A stretch of DNA of 64,000 bases, taken from the NCBI RefSeq assembly GCF_003287285.1, contig NZ_QMIG01000001.1, positions 434,001 through 498,000 of the forward strand, written 5' to 3'. Made by a program: the position numbers and the translations under genes. Each line of letters opens with the position of its first letter. Positions within the stretch are counted from its first letter, which is position 1. The DNA is from Phytoactinopolyspora halophila (GTDB lineage Bacteria > Actinomycetota > Actinomycetes > Jiangellales > Jiangellaceae). The notes beneath the pieces were generated by a model. The model was given only the letters and a program-made list of their open reading frames with translations, had not been told where the DNA came from and did not search any database. Positions 25,859 to 33,408 of this stretch are shown piece by piece.

Positions 25859-27022
25859 ATGAGCGCCGACTTCGATCTCTACCAGCTCTCCGAGGAGCAC
25901 GAGGCCATCCGGGACGCGGTCCGCGACGTCTGCACCAAGGAAGTCGCGCCGCACGCCGCCGATGTCGACGAATCGGCGCGCTTTCCCCGGGAGGCCTATG
26001 ACGCGCTGCGGGCCACCGACTTCCACGCGCCGCATATCCCGGAGAAATACGGCGGCGCCGGCGCCGACGCCCTGGCGACCTGCATCGTCGTCGAGGAAAT
26101 CGCCCGCGCCTGCGCGTCCAGCTCGCTCATACCGGCGGTGAACAAGCTCGGCACCATGCCGCTACTGCTTGCCGGATCGGACGAGCTCCAGGAACGCTAC
26201 CTCCGGCCCGTCGCCCGCGGCGACGCCATGTTCTCCTACGGGCTCTCCGAACGCGAGGCCGGCTCGGACACGGCATCGATGAAGACCCGGGCGGTACGAG
26301 ACGGCGACGGCTGGGTGTTGTCCGGCCAGAAGTCCTGGATCACCAACGCCGGTGTCTCCACGCACTACACCGTGATGGCTGTCACCGACCCCGACGCCGG
26401 CACGGGAGGTGTCAGTGCGTTCGTCGTCGAGGAGGGAGACGAGGGATTCTCGGTCGGCGCCCTGGAACGCAAGCTCGGCATCAAGGGCTCGCCTACCCGC
26501 GAGCTGCTTTTCGACAACTGCCGCATCCCGGCTGACCGGTTGGTCGGCGACGAAGGACACGGGTTGCGGATCGCACTGCGGACGCTGGACCACACGCGTA
26601 TCACGATCGGCGCGCAGGCGGTGGGGATCGCCGACGGCGCGCTGGCCGCCGCCACCGCCTATGTGCAGGAACGGCAGCAATTCGGCAGGCCGGTATCGGA
26701 CTTTCAAGGGGTGCAGTTCATGCTGGCCGACATGGCCATGAAGGTCGAGGCCGCCCGCCACATGGTGTATCGAGCGGCGGCTGCCAGCGAACGCGACGAA
26801 TCACGGCTGTCTTTCCTGGGCGCCGCCGCCAAGTGTTTCGCCTCCGATGTCGCCATGGAAGTCACCACGAACGCCGTGCAGCTCTTCGGCGGTTACGGCT
26901 ACACCCGGGACTATCCCGTCGAGCGCATGATGCGCGATGCGAAGATCACCCAGATCTACGAGGGCACCAACCAGATCCAGCGCCTGGTGATGGCCCGCCA
27001 ACTGCTGAAGAGCTACGCATAG
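25859..27022 (+). CDS. Acyl-CoA dehydrogenase, 3' end rebuilt by an integrative element
   Basis: The 387-residue flavoprotein has all acyl-CoA dehydrogenase landmarks: [19 protein letters not shown] (FAD/substrate loop), [62 protein letters not shown] with the catalytic Glu in YEGTNQIQ. It should dehydrogenate a short- or branched-chain acyl-CoA. The last ~27 codons matter: 26943-26985 is repeated exactly at 32284-32326, and the two copies then diverge by synonymous changes ([10 protein letters not shown] in both). This is what insertion of an element into the 3' end of a gene leaves behind. There is no ribosome site before ATG 25859. Confidence 0.92.
   Translation: MSADFDLYQLSEEHEAIRDAVRDVCTKEVAPHAADVDESARFPREAYDALRATDFHAPHIPEKYGGAGADALATCIVVEEIARACASSSLIPAVNKLGTMPLLLAGSDELQERYLRPVARGDAMFSYGLSEREAGSDTASMKTRAVRDGDGWVLSGQKSWITNAGVSTHYTVMAVTDPDAGTGGVSAFVVEEGDEGFSVGALERKLGIKGSPTRELLFDNCRIPADRLVGDEGHGLRIALRTLDHTRITIGAQAVGIADGALAAATAYVQERQQFGRPVSDFQGVQFMLADMAMKVEAARHMVYRAAAASERDESRLSFLGAAAKCFASDVAMEVTTNAVQLFGGYGYTRDYPVERMMRDAKITQIYEGTNQIQRLVMARQLLKSYA
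26943..26985 (+). repeat. attL-like 43-bp direct repeat
   Basis: This 43-bp stretch inside the acyl-CoA dehydrogenase gene, starting AGATCACCCAGATC and ending CCAGCGCCT, is identical to 32284-32326 in the same orientation, 5.34 kb away. It is interpreted as the left attachment site of a decayed integrative element. Confidence 0.75.
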
Positions 27023-27129
27023 GCAGATCAGAGGCAGTTGCGGTCGTCATGACCGCGGATGCCGTCGGGAACGCCGTCACCGTCATCACGCACCCTGCTC
27101 CGTGGGATTTGAACGCCGGGACCGCACGC

Positions 27130-27371
27130 GGCTTGAACATCCTGGCATCGATCGCCTTGCGTGCCCGCTCGTGACTCGACCTCTGCATGTGCGCGTAGAC
27201 CCGCAACGTGCGCAGGTCAGGAGAGCAGTGCCCGGCCGAAGCAGCCGACGAGGACACCGACGTCTTGCTCTGCATCAAACACCTACACCGAGCGTATGCG
27301 CTGGTCACGGCACGGTTGAAGCTCGCCCGTACGGCCACAAGGGCCTGACGAGCCAGACGATAACTGCCACC
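27130..27371 (-). pseudogene. Tyrosine recombinase (integrase) remnant
   Basis: Reading leftward, the frame gives ALVAVRASFNRAVT, then AGHCSPDLRTLRVYAHMQR and SSHERARKAIDARMF. The last part matches the end of actinobacterial tyrosine integrases (LGHSSPDLTxRVYAHM..., with the catalytic His and Tyr). The first resembles the core-binding domain. The Arg and first His box between them are missing, so the gene is deleted and broken. It lies about 100 bp inside the attL-like repeat, oriented toward it, which is where integrases of such elements normally sit. Boundaries are approximate. Confidence 0.6.
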
Positions 27372-27388
27372 AGAAAGGGAACAGCAAT

Positions 27389-28111
27389 ATGACCAGCACC
27401 ATCACACCGGCGGCGAATCACGTCGCTTACATCGCCGGGCACGGCCCGTTCGGCTGCGGCATCGATCTGCGGCGCAGAGCTTACGATCTGCCGGAAGAGT
27501 GTTCAGCCCACGGCGTGGAGACCGTGACCATCTACGACATCGATGATCGGCCGTGCGTCTGCTCGTGCTCTACCGATATCCGCCCGACCATAGCCGATCT
27601 GTGCCGAGAAAGCATCAACTCTTCGCTCTGCTCGGACTGCCACGACCTGCTCCTTGAGTACCGAACCAACGTGGTCCATCGCGATCACTGGCGCGTTCTG
27701 GCCGAGCCCGAGAGAGGCGGGCCCGGCTACACACAGAGAGAGGATCTCGCACCATGTGGGAGCGACACTCTCAAGAGCACGTTTGACGGCAAGGCCGTTG
27801 ACGTCACCAGAGTCACCAGCAGCCCCGAGGAGCGCCTCGAGATAATCGAGATCGTGTCGACGGCGGTCCAAGCTCAACCTCAGTCTGGACCGCTCGGCGC
27901 CTGTCCTGCACGCCTACCGATCAGGAATCGTCGACCACCCGTTCAGGTGCGAGAGACCGAAGCCGAGCACGCATGGGGTCAGTGGATCAAGAGCCTCTAC
28001 AATGCGGTCACCGAGACGAACATCGACGCGGACTTCGTCGTCGAGCCGCCCGGGGAACTGACGCTCCGAGGCGCAGTTCATGTTGCCGTAGTGGACGATC
28101 TACCATTCTGA
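27389..28111 (+). CDS. Hypothetical protein of the integrative element
   Basis: I do not recognise this 240-residue protein. It contains clustered cysteines (RPCVCSCSTD and SSLCSDCHDLL, about residues 51-90) that could bind a metal, and a charged C-terminal half with EHAWGQWIKSLYN. The start has GAAAGGGA upstream. It lies just inside the left end of the element, where regulators or small accessory proteins are common. GC content and codon use look somewhat lower than in the housekeeping genes. No function is assigned. Confidence 0.5.
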   Translation: MTSTITPAANHVAYIAGHGPFGCGIDLRRRAYDLPEECSAHGVETVTIYDIDDRPCVCSCSTDIRPTIADLCRESINSSLCSDCHDLLLEYRTNVVHRDHWRVLAEPERGGPGYTQREDLAPCGSDTLKSTFDGKAVDVTRVTSSPEERLEIIEIVSTAVQAQPQSGPLGACPARLPIRNRRPPVQVRETEAEHAWGQWIKSLYNAVTETNIDADFVVEPPGELTLRGAVHVAVVDDLPF

Positions 28112-28217
28112 ACTCCACGATTCCCCTGCCGAGCACGGAACGGCCGGGGCATCGTCGTGCTACACGCGTGCTTCGTGCATGATGGACTTGGCTGATCAAG
28201 GAGGCTAACCTTCACCG

Positions 28218-28982
28218 GTGGCCGACGTCTACATGTATGCCGATGAGACGGGCAACCTCGACTATGAGGGCGGCTCCGACAAGCAAGGTGCCAGTACATA
28301 TTTCGGCTTCGGTACGGCGGTGTTCCATGGAGAGCACGGCGAAGAGCTGTGGCAGGGCCAACAATTGAGGGCAGACCTCGCCCATCACGGACTCCAGTTG
28401 CCGCGAGGGTTTCATGCCGTAAATGACACCACACGGACGCGCAACCAGATGTTCGGCCTTATCAAGAATCAAGCGCCACGGTTCGACATGACCTTCTTGT
28501 GCAAGTCGAACGCCTACTCAAGCGTCAGGCGCCAGGGTGAGATGTACCTGTACAAGATGGCCTGGTTCCTGCACTTTAAGGAGATAGCCACGCAGGTCGC
28601 TGCGCGAGACGACACGCTCTACGCGATCGTGAGTTCGCTGGGAACCAACGCCAGAGCGACAGCAGCGAAGACGGCGATCGAAGATGTGTGTGGCCAGGTG
28701 AATCGCGAGATCGTGCTCTGCGTGTGGGACTGTTCGACTGCATGGGGACTTCAGGTCGCCGACTATGGACTGTGGGCTGCCCAACGCGTCCTCGAAGGCA
28801 AGAGGTGTACCTGGTATGAGCCGTGCGTAAGACCCACGCTCAAATCCTTCTTTACCCCATGGGGCCAGTCTTCGGCGCAAATGTGCCGGCTATCCCCGAA
28901 GGGAAGAGACCCCCTGGGTCTCTTGTCACCGGCACTTCTAGTACACCGCATAAATAGATCAAGGGCAAGAGCGGCACGGTAA
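28218..28982 (+). CDS. DUF3800 domain protein
   Basis: The 254-residue protein starts DVYMYADETGNLDYEG, the acidic opening motif of DUF3800, and contains LQVADYGLWAAQRVLEGK, the conserved C-terminal ADYxxWA helix. DUF3800 proteins have an RNase H-like fold and are common in mobile and defence-associated regions, but their activity is unproven. GTG at 28218 has AGGAGG about 13 nt upstream. The last ~35 residues (from about SSAQMCRLSP) are encoded by a nested hairpin and look atypical, so the original C-terminus may have been shorter. It may be a free-standing gene of the element. Confidence 0.7.
   Translation: MADVYMYADETGNLDYEGGSDKQGASTYFGFGTAVFHGEHGEELWQGQQLRADLAHHGLQLPRGFHAVNDTTRTRNQMFGLIKNQAPRFDMTFLCKSNAYSSVRRQGEMYLYKMAWFLHFKEIATQVAARDDTLYAIVSSLGTNARATAAKTAIEDVCGQVNREIVLCVWDCSTAWGLQVADYGLWAAQRVLEGKRCTWYEPCVRPTLKSFFTPWGQSSAQMCRLSPKGRDPLGLLSPALLVHRINRSRARAAR
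28883..28935 (+). terminator. Nested hairpins inside the 3' end of the DUF3800 gene
   Basis: AAGAGACCC (28904-28912) and GGGTCTCTT (28916-28924) form a perfect 9-bp stem with a 3-nt loop. GTGCCGG (28883-28889) and CCGGCAC (28929-28935) enclose it. The structure lies within the annotated coding sequence, which suggests the true stop was once upstream. Confidence 0.5.
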
Positions 28983-28995
28983 CGATAATTCACCT

Positions 28996-29024
28996 ATATC
29001 CCTACTGAAAAAGTAGGATATTTC
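28996..29024 (+). terminator. Rho-independent-like terminator after DUF3800 gene
   Basis: ATATCCCTACT pairs with AGTAGGATAT (one bulge) around a GAAAA loop and is followed by TTTCTT. This is an AT-rich stem with a short U-run, unusual for this genome and consistent with imported DNA. Confidence 0.55.
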
Positions 29025-29589
29025 TTGTGCGTGTTGCCCAGCAGACGCGGTCCCACCAGGTCTCGACAACCTGTGTCCAGCCTCGCTCCTCGCGCAGCGC
29101 CACAAGCCAATCGTCGCGGCGCACCCCAGCGCGCCCAGGTCTTGCGCATCTGTTCCTCCCTGAACATGTTGACCACGTCAGACAGAGGGAGGGCGGTCAC
29201 ATGCCCGAGCATGAAGGCCACCGCCGCGGTAGCCGGGAGTGGCGTACCGTTCCGTTGCCGTCGAACTGAGACTCGGAGATCCGCCCCACCAACCTGGCGC
29301 GTGACGGGTAGCGCTGTACGTGGATCGAGGGTGCGCGTGACGGTGGATGGCCCCTTGACGAGCAGGGCCCCGGCCGGAGAACACCCCTACCGAGTAGATG
29401 ACCCCCTGCGCTGCGTGGCCCACGCCGCCGATGTGGACAATGCTGGCCCGGCCGGAGACCACAGACCGGAGACATTGCGGACGCTGCGTGCGGGCGGTTC
29501 TCACGATCTCGGTCGGGGCGCGTCGCGTCGTAGCAGGTCATAGCCGCATGGCCCCTCCCTCTCGGGTGCACGGCGCATCGATGTGACGT
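29025..29589. other. 565-bp stretch without a confident gene
   Basis: Open frames exist on both strands (for example leftward from about 29398 to 28994, containing FMLGHVTAL and VVNMFREEQMRKTW). None has a convincing start, ribosome site or recognisable family. I read it as degraded coding DNA of the element. Confidence 0.4.
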
Positions 29590-30912
29590 CTACGCGAGTA
29601 TTGAGATACGCCCACCCCGGTAGCGACCAGCTGGCCGGAGGCGATACCGGCCAGCCGTTCGTGTGGCTCCGCGCGTGCCCCAGGTGGCGGTCCGTGTGTG
29701 TCCGAGCAGGGTACGGAACAGGGCTTTGATCATCGCCGGGCGCAACACGAGGAGATGTACGCATAGCAGCACTGGCGTTCCGACAGCCCAGTTCACCAGC
29801 CGTTCGCGCACCGGCATATGTGGGCGACCCACGAGATATTTGATGTTGACGAGCCACAGGATGGACAGCCAGTAGGCGAGTACTTGGCCGGCGAAGCCGA
29901 GGCCGAGGAGCGGTGACACGATGAGCGTCCAGATCAGCGTCGCCGGAACGATAATGTACAGGACTGTCAGGTAACTGGTCCACAGCATAGCGATCAACGG
30001 AAGGTGGGCGATCTCCCAGAAGAAGTACCGCCAGTGTGAGGTCGACCAGCGTACCCGCTGGCGGAACAGCTTCTTGATCTTGTCTGGCATGTCGGTGTGA
30101 ACGACGGCGTCGGCCACCGAGACCACCTTGCCGCGCAGCATCGCGTAGTGAGTAAGCCGTCGGTCGTCTCCGGCCATCCAGGTTGAGCTGGTGTAGTCGT
30201 CGAGGTTGTTGAGTACGACGTCGGCCCGGTACATCGATAGCGCACCGGAGCATGTGGTCAGGCTTCCCAGGCGGGATCGTGCGGCGCGGTAGGTGAGGCA
30301 GATCGAGGCGATTTCCAGATCGATGATTCGCGGCAGCCACGTCGACCGGTTGCGGGTAAGCGGCAGTCCGGTGGCGGCTTGCACGTCCCCGTCAGACATT
30401 GCCTGGAGCAAGCGTTGGACGGCGAATCGGTCGACCGTGCAGTCGGAGTCGACGGTGAGTACGAAGTCGACCGCGGTGGCGTTGCGGAGTGCGTGGGCCT
30501 GGGCTCGGCGCTTGCCGGCGTTTAGCTGCCGGTACCAGAACACCCGGGGATGCTCGAAGCTGGGAATGGGTTCGTCGGAGCCGTCGTCGACGACGTGGAT
30601 CTCGTCGGGTGGGCGTGTACTGGCGAGCAATGAGCGGATGGTCCCGTGCAGCGCGTCGGCATCCTCGTTGAACGCTGGGATGACGGCGACAACCTTCCCA
30701 GCGGCCATAGGACGAGTCGCGAAACGCCGGCTGGGAACTGCCACCGAGAACACGACCACGATCAAGACGAACGCCGGAAACACGGCGGTGAGGTCAAGAC
30801 TCTGCCCGAGATGGATCCGATGCGTGCCAGCCCACGTGGCAACGGCGAGCGCCGCGAGGACGCCCGCCGCTGCCATCGCGCGTTGGCTTCGATCAACCGC
30901 GTGCCGAGGCAC
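29590..30912 (-). CDS. Processive GT2 polysaccharide synthase (hyaluronan/chitin-synthase-like)
   Basis: The 440-residue membrane protein has two N-terminal helices (about 14-60), a GT-A domain and several C-terminal helices (about 280-400). Catalytic motifs are complete: VIPAFNEDADAL, HVVDDGSDE, VDSDCTVD, TWMAGDDRRLTHYAM and the product-binding QRVRW. Together they define processive beta-glycosyltransferases such as hyaluronan, chitin and NodC synthases. The final 40 residues are Arg/Gly-rich. GTG at 30912 has AGGAG 6 nt upstream and overlaps the small membrane-protein gene by 20 bp, so translation is coupled. Which polymer it makes is unknown. The gene is cargo of the decayed element. Confidence 0.88.
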   Translation of the reverse strand: MPRHAVDRSQRAMAAAGVLAALAVATWAGTHRIHLGQSLDLTAVFPAFVLIVVVFSVAVPSRRFATRPMAAGKVVAVIPAFNEDADALHGTIRSLLASTRPPDEIHVVDDGSDEPIPSFEHPRVFWYRQLNAGKRRAQAHALRNATAVDFVLTVDSDCTVDRFAVQRLLQAMSDGDVQAATGLPLTRNRSTWLPRIIDLEIASICLTYRAARSRLGSLTTCSGALSMYRADVVLNNLDDYTSSTWMAGDDRRLTHYAMLRGKVVSVADAVVHTDMPDKIKKLFRQRVRWSTSHWRYFFWEIAHLPLIAMLWTSYLTVLYIIVPATLIWTLIVSPLLGLGFAGQVLAYWLSILWLVNIKYLVGRPHMPVRERLVNWAVGTPVLLCVHLLVLRPAMIKALFRTLLGHTRTATWGTRGATRTAGRYRLRPAGRYRGGRISILA

Positions 30913-31057
30913 GACGGCTCCTCGTGGCCAGGCGGAACGTGAACAGCCCGGCGAGCATCGCCGACACCGCCAGTGTGATCACTGTCGGTAGGCCGATCGT
31001 ATGCCCGCCAAGCAGCAACGCGCCAGAACCTGTAGCAGCAAGGCCATCATCGTACAT
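30893..31057 (-). CDS. Small single-helix membrane protein
   Basis: A 54-residue protein: a short N-terminus (MYDDGLAATGSGALLLGG), one membrane helix (about residues 22-42, LPTVITLAVSAMLAGLFTF) and a basic tail (RLATRSRR). The layout, helix then positive residues, predicts an N-out orientation. The start at 31057 has AGAGGGG upstream. It overlaps the polysaccharide synthase gene by 20 bp, so it is probably a subunit or regulator of that synthase, by analogy with small accessory proteins of other synthases (inference). Confidence 0.6.
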   Translation of the reverse strand: MYDDGLAATGSGALLLGGHTIGLPTVITLAVSAMLAGLFTFRLATRSRRASARG

Positions 31058-31078
31058 AGTGGATCCCCTCTTTCTGAG

Positions 31079-31148
31079 CCCTTGGCGGCTCGGGCCGTGC
31101 CCCGCAAGCCCGCCGGGAGGTGCGGGACGCGACTCTGGTCGCCAAGGG
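31079..31148 (-). promoter_or_regulatory. Structured leader RNA candidate
   Basis: CCCTTGGCG (31079-31087) pairs perfectly with CGCCAAGGG (31140-31148). The 52 nt enclosed hold a second perfect stem, CCCGCA (31101-31106) with TGCGGG (31121-31126). It lies 22 nt upstream of the small membrane-protein start, in the transcript of the polysaccharide synthase operon. I could not match it to a known riboswitch class. Confidence 0.45.
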
Positions 31149-31165
31149 ACCGGATGCACCTTATG

Positions 31166-31189
31166 CGATTTTCGTCATGACGTAAATCG
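31166..31189. promoter_or_regulatory. 24-bp operator palindrome for the XRE regulator
   Basis: CGATTT and AAATCG flank a perfect core CGTCATGACG; only one symmetric pair breaks the 24-bp dyad. A further half-site CGTCATGA lies at 31188-31195. It sits between the leftward polysaccharide synthase operon and the rightward XRE gene, so the regulator could control both. Confidence 0.6.
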
Positions 31190-31235
31190 TCATGATCCTT
31201 TTGGTATTACAGAGTTTGTCGTCTTAGCTGGTCAC

Positions 31236-31493
31236 GTGGCTACACGAGACCGTCCGGAATATGACAGATTGCTTACCGCCATCCGCGACATACGCCACGA
31301 ACGCGGCCTGACCCAGCGAGAGGTAGCCAACCGTCTCGGCACGTACCAAGAATGGATAAATCGGTCTGAAACCGGCGAGCGGCGCCTCGACGCCGTCGAG
31401 CTGTACGACATCGCCCGTGCCCTTGACGTCGACCTCGCCGAGATCTTGCGCCGCGCCGGTCTCATCGGTCGCCACCGTCAACATCCCGGCTGA
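31236..31493 (+). CDS. XRE family helix-turn-helix regulator
   Basis: The 85-residue protein is essentially one Cro/C1-type HTH domain: LLTAIRDIRHERGLTQREVANRL (helices 1-2), then YQEWINRSETGERRLDAVELYDIARALDVDLAEIL. Such single-domain repressors usually control mobile-element genes and their own expression. GTG at 31236 is chosen because the frame upstream lacks coding character. A 24-bp palindrome lies 47 bp upstream. Its 3' end overlaps the convergent small gene by 32 bp. Confidence 0.85.
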   Translation: MATRDRPEYDRLLTAIRDIRHERGLTQREVANRLGTYQEWINRSETGERRLDAVELYDIARALDVDLAEILRRAGLIGRHRQHPG

Positions 31494-31680
31494 GTTCTTC
31501 GACCCGGCGCCGCAGATCCCGCAGCGCCGCCAGCGCCCCGTTTAGATGCTCGATCGCGTCGTCCAGCTCACCCACCACCGGACGCCACCGCTCGCTCACG
31601 TCATGCCGTTCCACAAACTCACCCCCGATTGCTGGAGTTTGCGCCAAACCCCGGACACAACCCCCATTTACGACCGGCAC
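31462..31680 (-). CDS. Small hypothetical coiled-coil protein
   Basis: A 72-residue frame from GTG 31680. Its second half (VVGELDDAIEHLNGALAALRDLRRRVEEL) predicts a coiled coil. It overlaps the DUF6907 gene upstream by 13 bp and the convergent XRE gene by 32 bp. A short protein next to an XRE regulator could modulate it, but there is no family match. Real gene status is moderately likely. Confidence 0.45.
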   Translation of the reverse strand: MPVVNGGCVRGLAQTPAIGGEFVERHDVSERWRPVVGELDDAIEHLNGALAALRDLRRRVEELSRDVDGGDR

Positions 31681-31922
31681 GGCCCTAGGTCCCGGTGGTC
31701 AGATACTTGTCGGATCGTGAGCTTACGGGCGGTGCGCTGACCGCCGGCAATGGCCCAGACGCACACCGTGTAGGCGGGACCGTCGGGTAGCTGAATCTCG
31801 CCGACCACGGCGCTGTGTGGGCCAGAATGGCCGGCCCATGGACACGCCCTAGCCGCGACCAGGTGCCCACCGTCCTCGTCTTCGGTCGGCGCCTGCGTGC
31901 ACCAGTCCGGGCACGGCCCCAT
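31668..31922 (-). CDS. DUF6907-like small protein
   Basis: The 84-residue protein has CPDWCTQ near the N-terminus followed by a His-containing segment (CPWAGHSGPHSAVVGEIQL) and ends KLTIRQVSDHRDL. CPxWCT...H is typical of the small actinobacterial DUF6907 proteins, which are frequent next to XRE regulators in mobile regions and whose function is unknown. The start is uncertain: ATG 31922 gives a compact protein, while ATG 32024 would add residues without coding character. A second family member lies at 36061-36375. Confidence 0.5.
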   Translation of the reverse strand: MGPCPDWCTQAPTEDEDGGHLVAARACPWAGHSGPHSAVVGEIQLPDGPAYTVCVWAIAGGQRTARKLTIRQVSDHRDLGPCRS

Positions 31923-31956
31923 GTACGGGTCCCGGTCGAGACGGTCCAGCCATGGG

Positions 31957-32166
31957 CTACTCTGCACCACCCTGCGGCGCGATGCGATCCCGCAGCACGT
32001 GCCCGAGCGCGATCCAGCCTTCATGATCAGTGGCCAGCGTGGGTCCGAAGTTGAGAGCCACCGACTGGCGCCCGGTGAGGACGTCGCGCTCGGGCTCGAT
32101 GACGACTTCGATGTGCTGGCGCTCGTCGAAGCAGACGGCGACGAGAGCCGCATGCTCTCTGCTCCG
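31957..32166 (-). pseudogene. Degraded small hypothetical gene
   Basis: The frame, bounded by stops, reads LVAVCFDERQHIEVVIEPERDVLTGRQ, VALNFGPTLATDHEGWIALGHVLRDRIAPQGGAE. It has clear coding character but no ATG/GTG at a sensible place; only an internal GTG exists. It looks like the body of a small regulator-associated protein that has lost its start. Confidence 0.4.
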
Positions 32167-32283
32167 TTACTGCTCCGTGAGACAGCCGACAAGGGCCATC
32201 AACCAACAACGACAGTAAACGGCTTATGTGCTGGTCAGAACGACATCTCGGAGAATCGGTGCAGGTGGCGATCGCCATTCCGT

Positions 32284-32326
32284 AGATCACCCAGATCTAC
32301 GAGGGCACCAACCAGATCCAGCGCCT
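32284..32326 (+). repeat. attR-like 43-bp direct repeat
   Basis: Identical to 26943-26985 over 43 bp, same orientation. An in-frame TAG (32283-32285) directly precedes the [12 protein letters not shown] reading frame, so this copy is a displaced gene end and not part of an intact gene. Confidence 0.75.
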
Positions 32327-32370
32327 CGTCATGGCGAGACAACTACTCAAGGGCAACGCCCGACCAGTTC
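32286..32370 (+). pseudogene. Displaced 3' end of acyl-CoA dehydrogenase gene
   Basis: The frame reads [29 protein letters not shown]. Protein identity to the intact gene's end continues about ten residues beyond the exact DNA repeat, through synonymous codons. It is probably the original chromosomal end of the gene, cut off when the element inserted and carried in a substitute end. Confidence 0.65.
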
Positions 32371-32463
32371 AGGAGCTCCGCATGTGCGGGAGGCCACGAT
32401 CGTCGTGGCACGGGGTGGACGGCGACGGGACAGCCAAGAGCGGCCAGATCACGCTGCGCTCGA

Positions 32464-33408
32464 TCATGTGCCCAGGGGAATGTTGTCGAGGACGCCGAGA
32501 GCATCGGGCACCAGGACGTCGAGAGAGTAGTAGGCACTGATCAGGTAGTGGATGACGCCGTGGTGGTCGATACCCATGAACCGCACGTTCAGGCTGGGCT
32601 CCCATTCATCAGGCAGTCCGGTCTGATGCAGACCGATGACCCCCTGATCTTCCTCACCGGTGCGAAGAACGATCACGGAGGTGCTGCGCCGCTCAGTGAT
32701 AGGAATCTTCGAGCACGGAAACACGGGCACGCCACGCCATGCCGGGACCCGGTCACCGTCGACGTCCACGAACTCCACGGTGAGTCCGCGCCGGGTGCAT
32801 TCCTGACCGAGCGCGACGATCGCCTTCGGATGCGCCAACAGCATGTGGGGGTTGCGGCGCCGGCCGAGAAGCTCGTCCAGATCGTCGAGGAGGGTAGTGC
32901 CGTCATGGGCGGCCAGACGATGTTCTGGGGTGGCAACGTGAAGCAGCCCGATGTCGCCGTTGTTGACCATCTCGTATTCCTGACGTTCTCGTAGCGCCTG
33001 GATGATCAGCAAGATCTGCTGCTCGATCTGGTTGTACGGGCCGTTGTAGAGATCGGCGATCCGCGAGGGAACACGCAGGATGGTCTGCGCCGCGTGCAGA
33101 TCGTGCTCGGGCGGATCGGGATCGTAGTCGACGAACGCGGCGGGCGTCGGCGCGCCGTCGAGTTGCCCGGCCACGATGTCGATGTCGATCTCGCGACCAT
33201 CGGGGGCGGTGACAGTCTGATTGCGGCGGTAGGTGCCACCGGTGGCCTCGACCCAGGGCAAGCGTCGCAACAGCCATCGCGATGTGATGCTGGGCATGTA
33301 CGGCGCGGACTTGGTGGTGGTGGCCAGCGTCCGGGCCGCGTCCGGGCTCAGGCCGCTCGGGGCGTGGCCATCACCAGTAACGGCGTCCGTAGAGAGCAGA
33401 TCGGTCAC
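32464..33408 (-). CDS. Family 2 encapsulin shell protein (2A-like, no cNMP-binding insertion)
   Basis: The 314-residue protein shows the HK97-fold Family 2 encapsulin (SrpI-like) signatures: ITSRWLLRRLPWVEATGGTYRRN, SRIADLYNGPYNQIEQQ, RERQEYEMVNNGDIGLL (about 140-157), VLRTGEEDQGVIGLHQTGL and NVRFMGIDHHGVIHYLISAYYSLDVLVPDALGVLDN. It should assemble into a protein nanocompartment. Its length matches Family 2A shells; the inserted cyclic-nucleotide-binding domain of Family 2B is absent. GTG at 33408, with AAGGAGGG upstream, overlaps the terpene cyclase stop by 3 bp (GTGA), so shell and cyclase are translationally coupled. The N-terminal ~20 residues form a flexible Gly/Ser arm. The cyclase is the obvious cargo. 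Confidence 0.9.
   Translation of the reverse strand: MTDLLSTDAVTGDGHAPSGLSPDAARTLATTTKSAPYMPSITSRWLLRRLPWVEATGGTYRRNQTVTAPDGREIDIDIVAGQLDGAPTPAAFVDYDPDPPEHDLHAAQTILRVPSRIADLYNGPYNQIEQQILLIIQALRERQEYEMVNNGDIGLLHVATPEHRLAAHDGTTLLDDLDELLGRRRNPHMLLAHPKAIVALGQECTRRGLTVEFVDVDGDRVPAWRGVPVFPCSKIPITERRSTSVIVLRTGEEDQGVIGLHQTGLPDEWEPSLNVRFMGIDHHGVIHYLISAYYSLDVLVPDALGVLDNIPLGT

Noticed and set aside
27085-27125. GGGATTTGAAC on the plus strand looks like the T-arm of a minus-strand tRNA.
   Set aside because: The flanking bases do not form the 5-bp T stem, and no acceptor, anticodon or D arms can be folded around it. The stretch is better explained by the integrase remnant.
28218-28982. DUF3800 gene as part of an antiphage defence system.
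   Set aside because: No recognised defence partner (nuclease, helicase, reverse transcriptase, methylase) lies beside it, so a defence role is not supported here.
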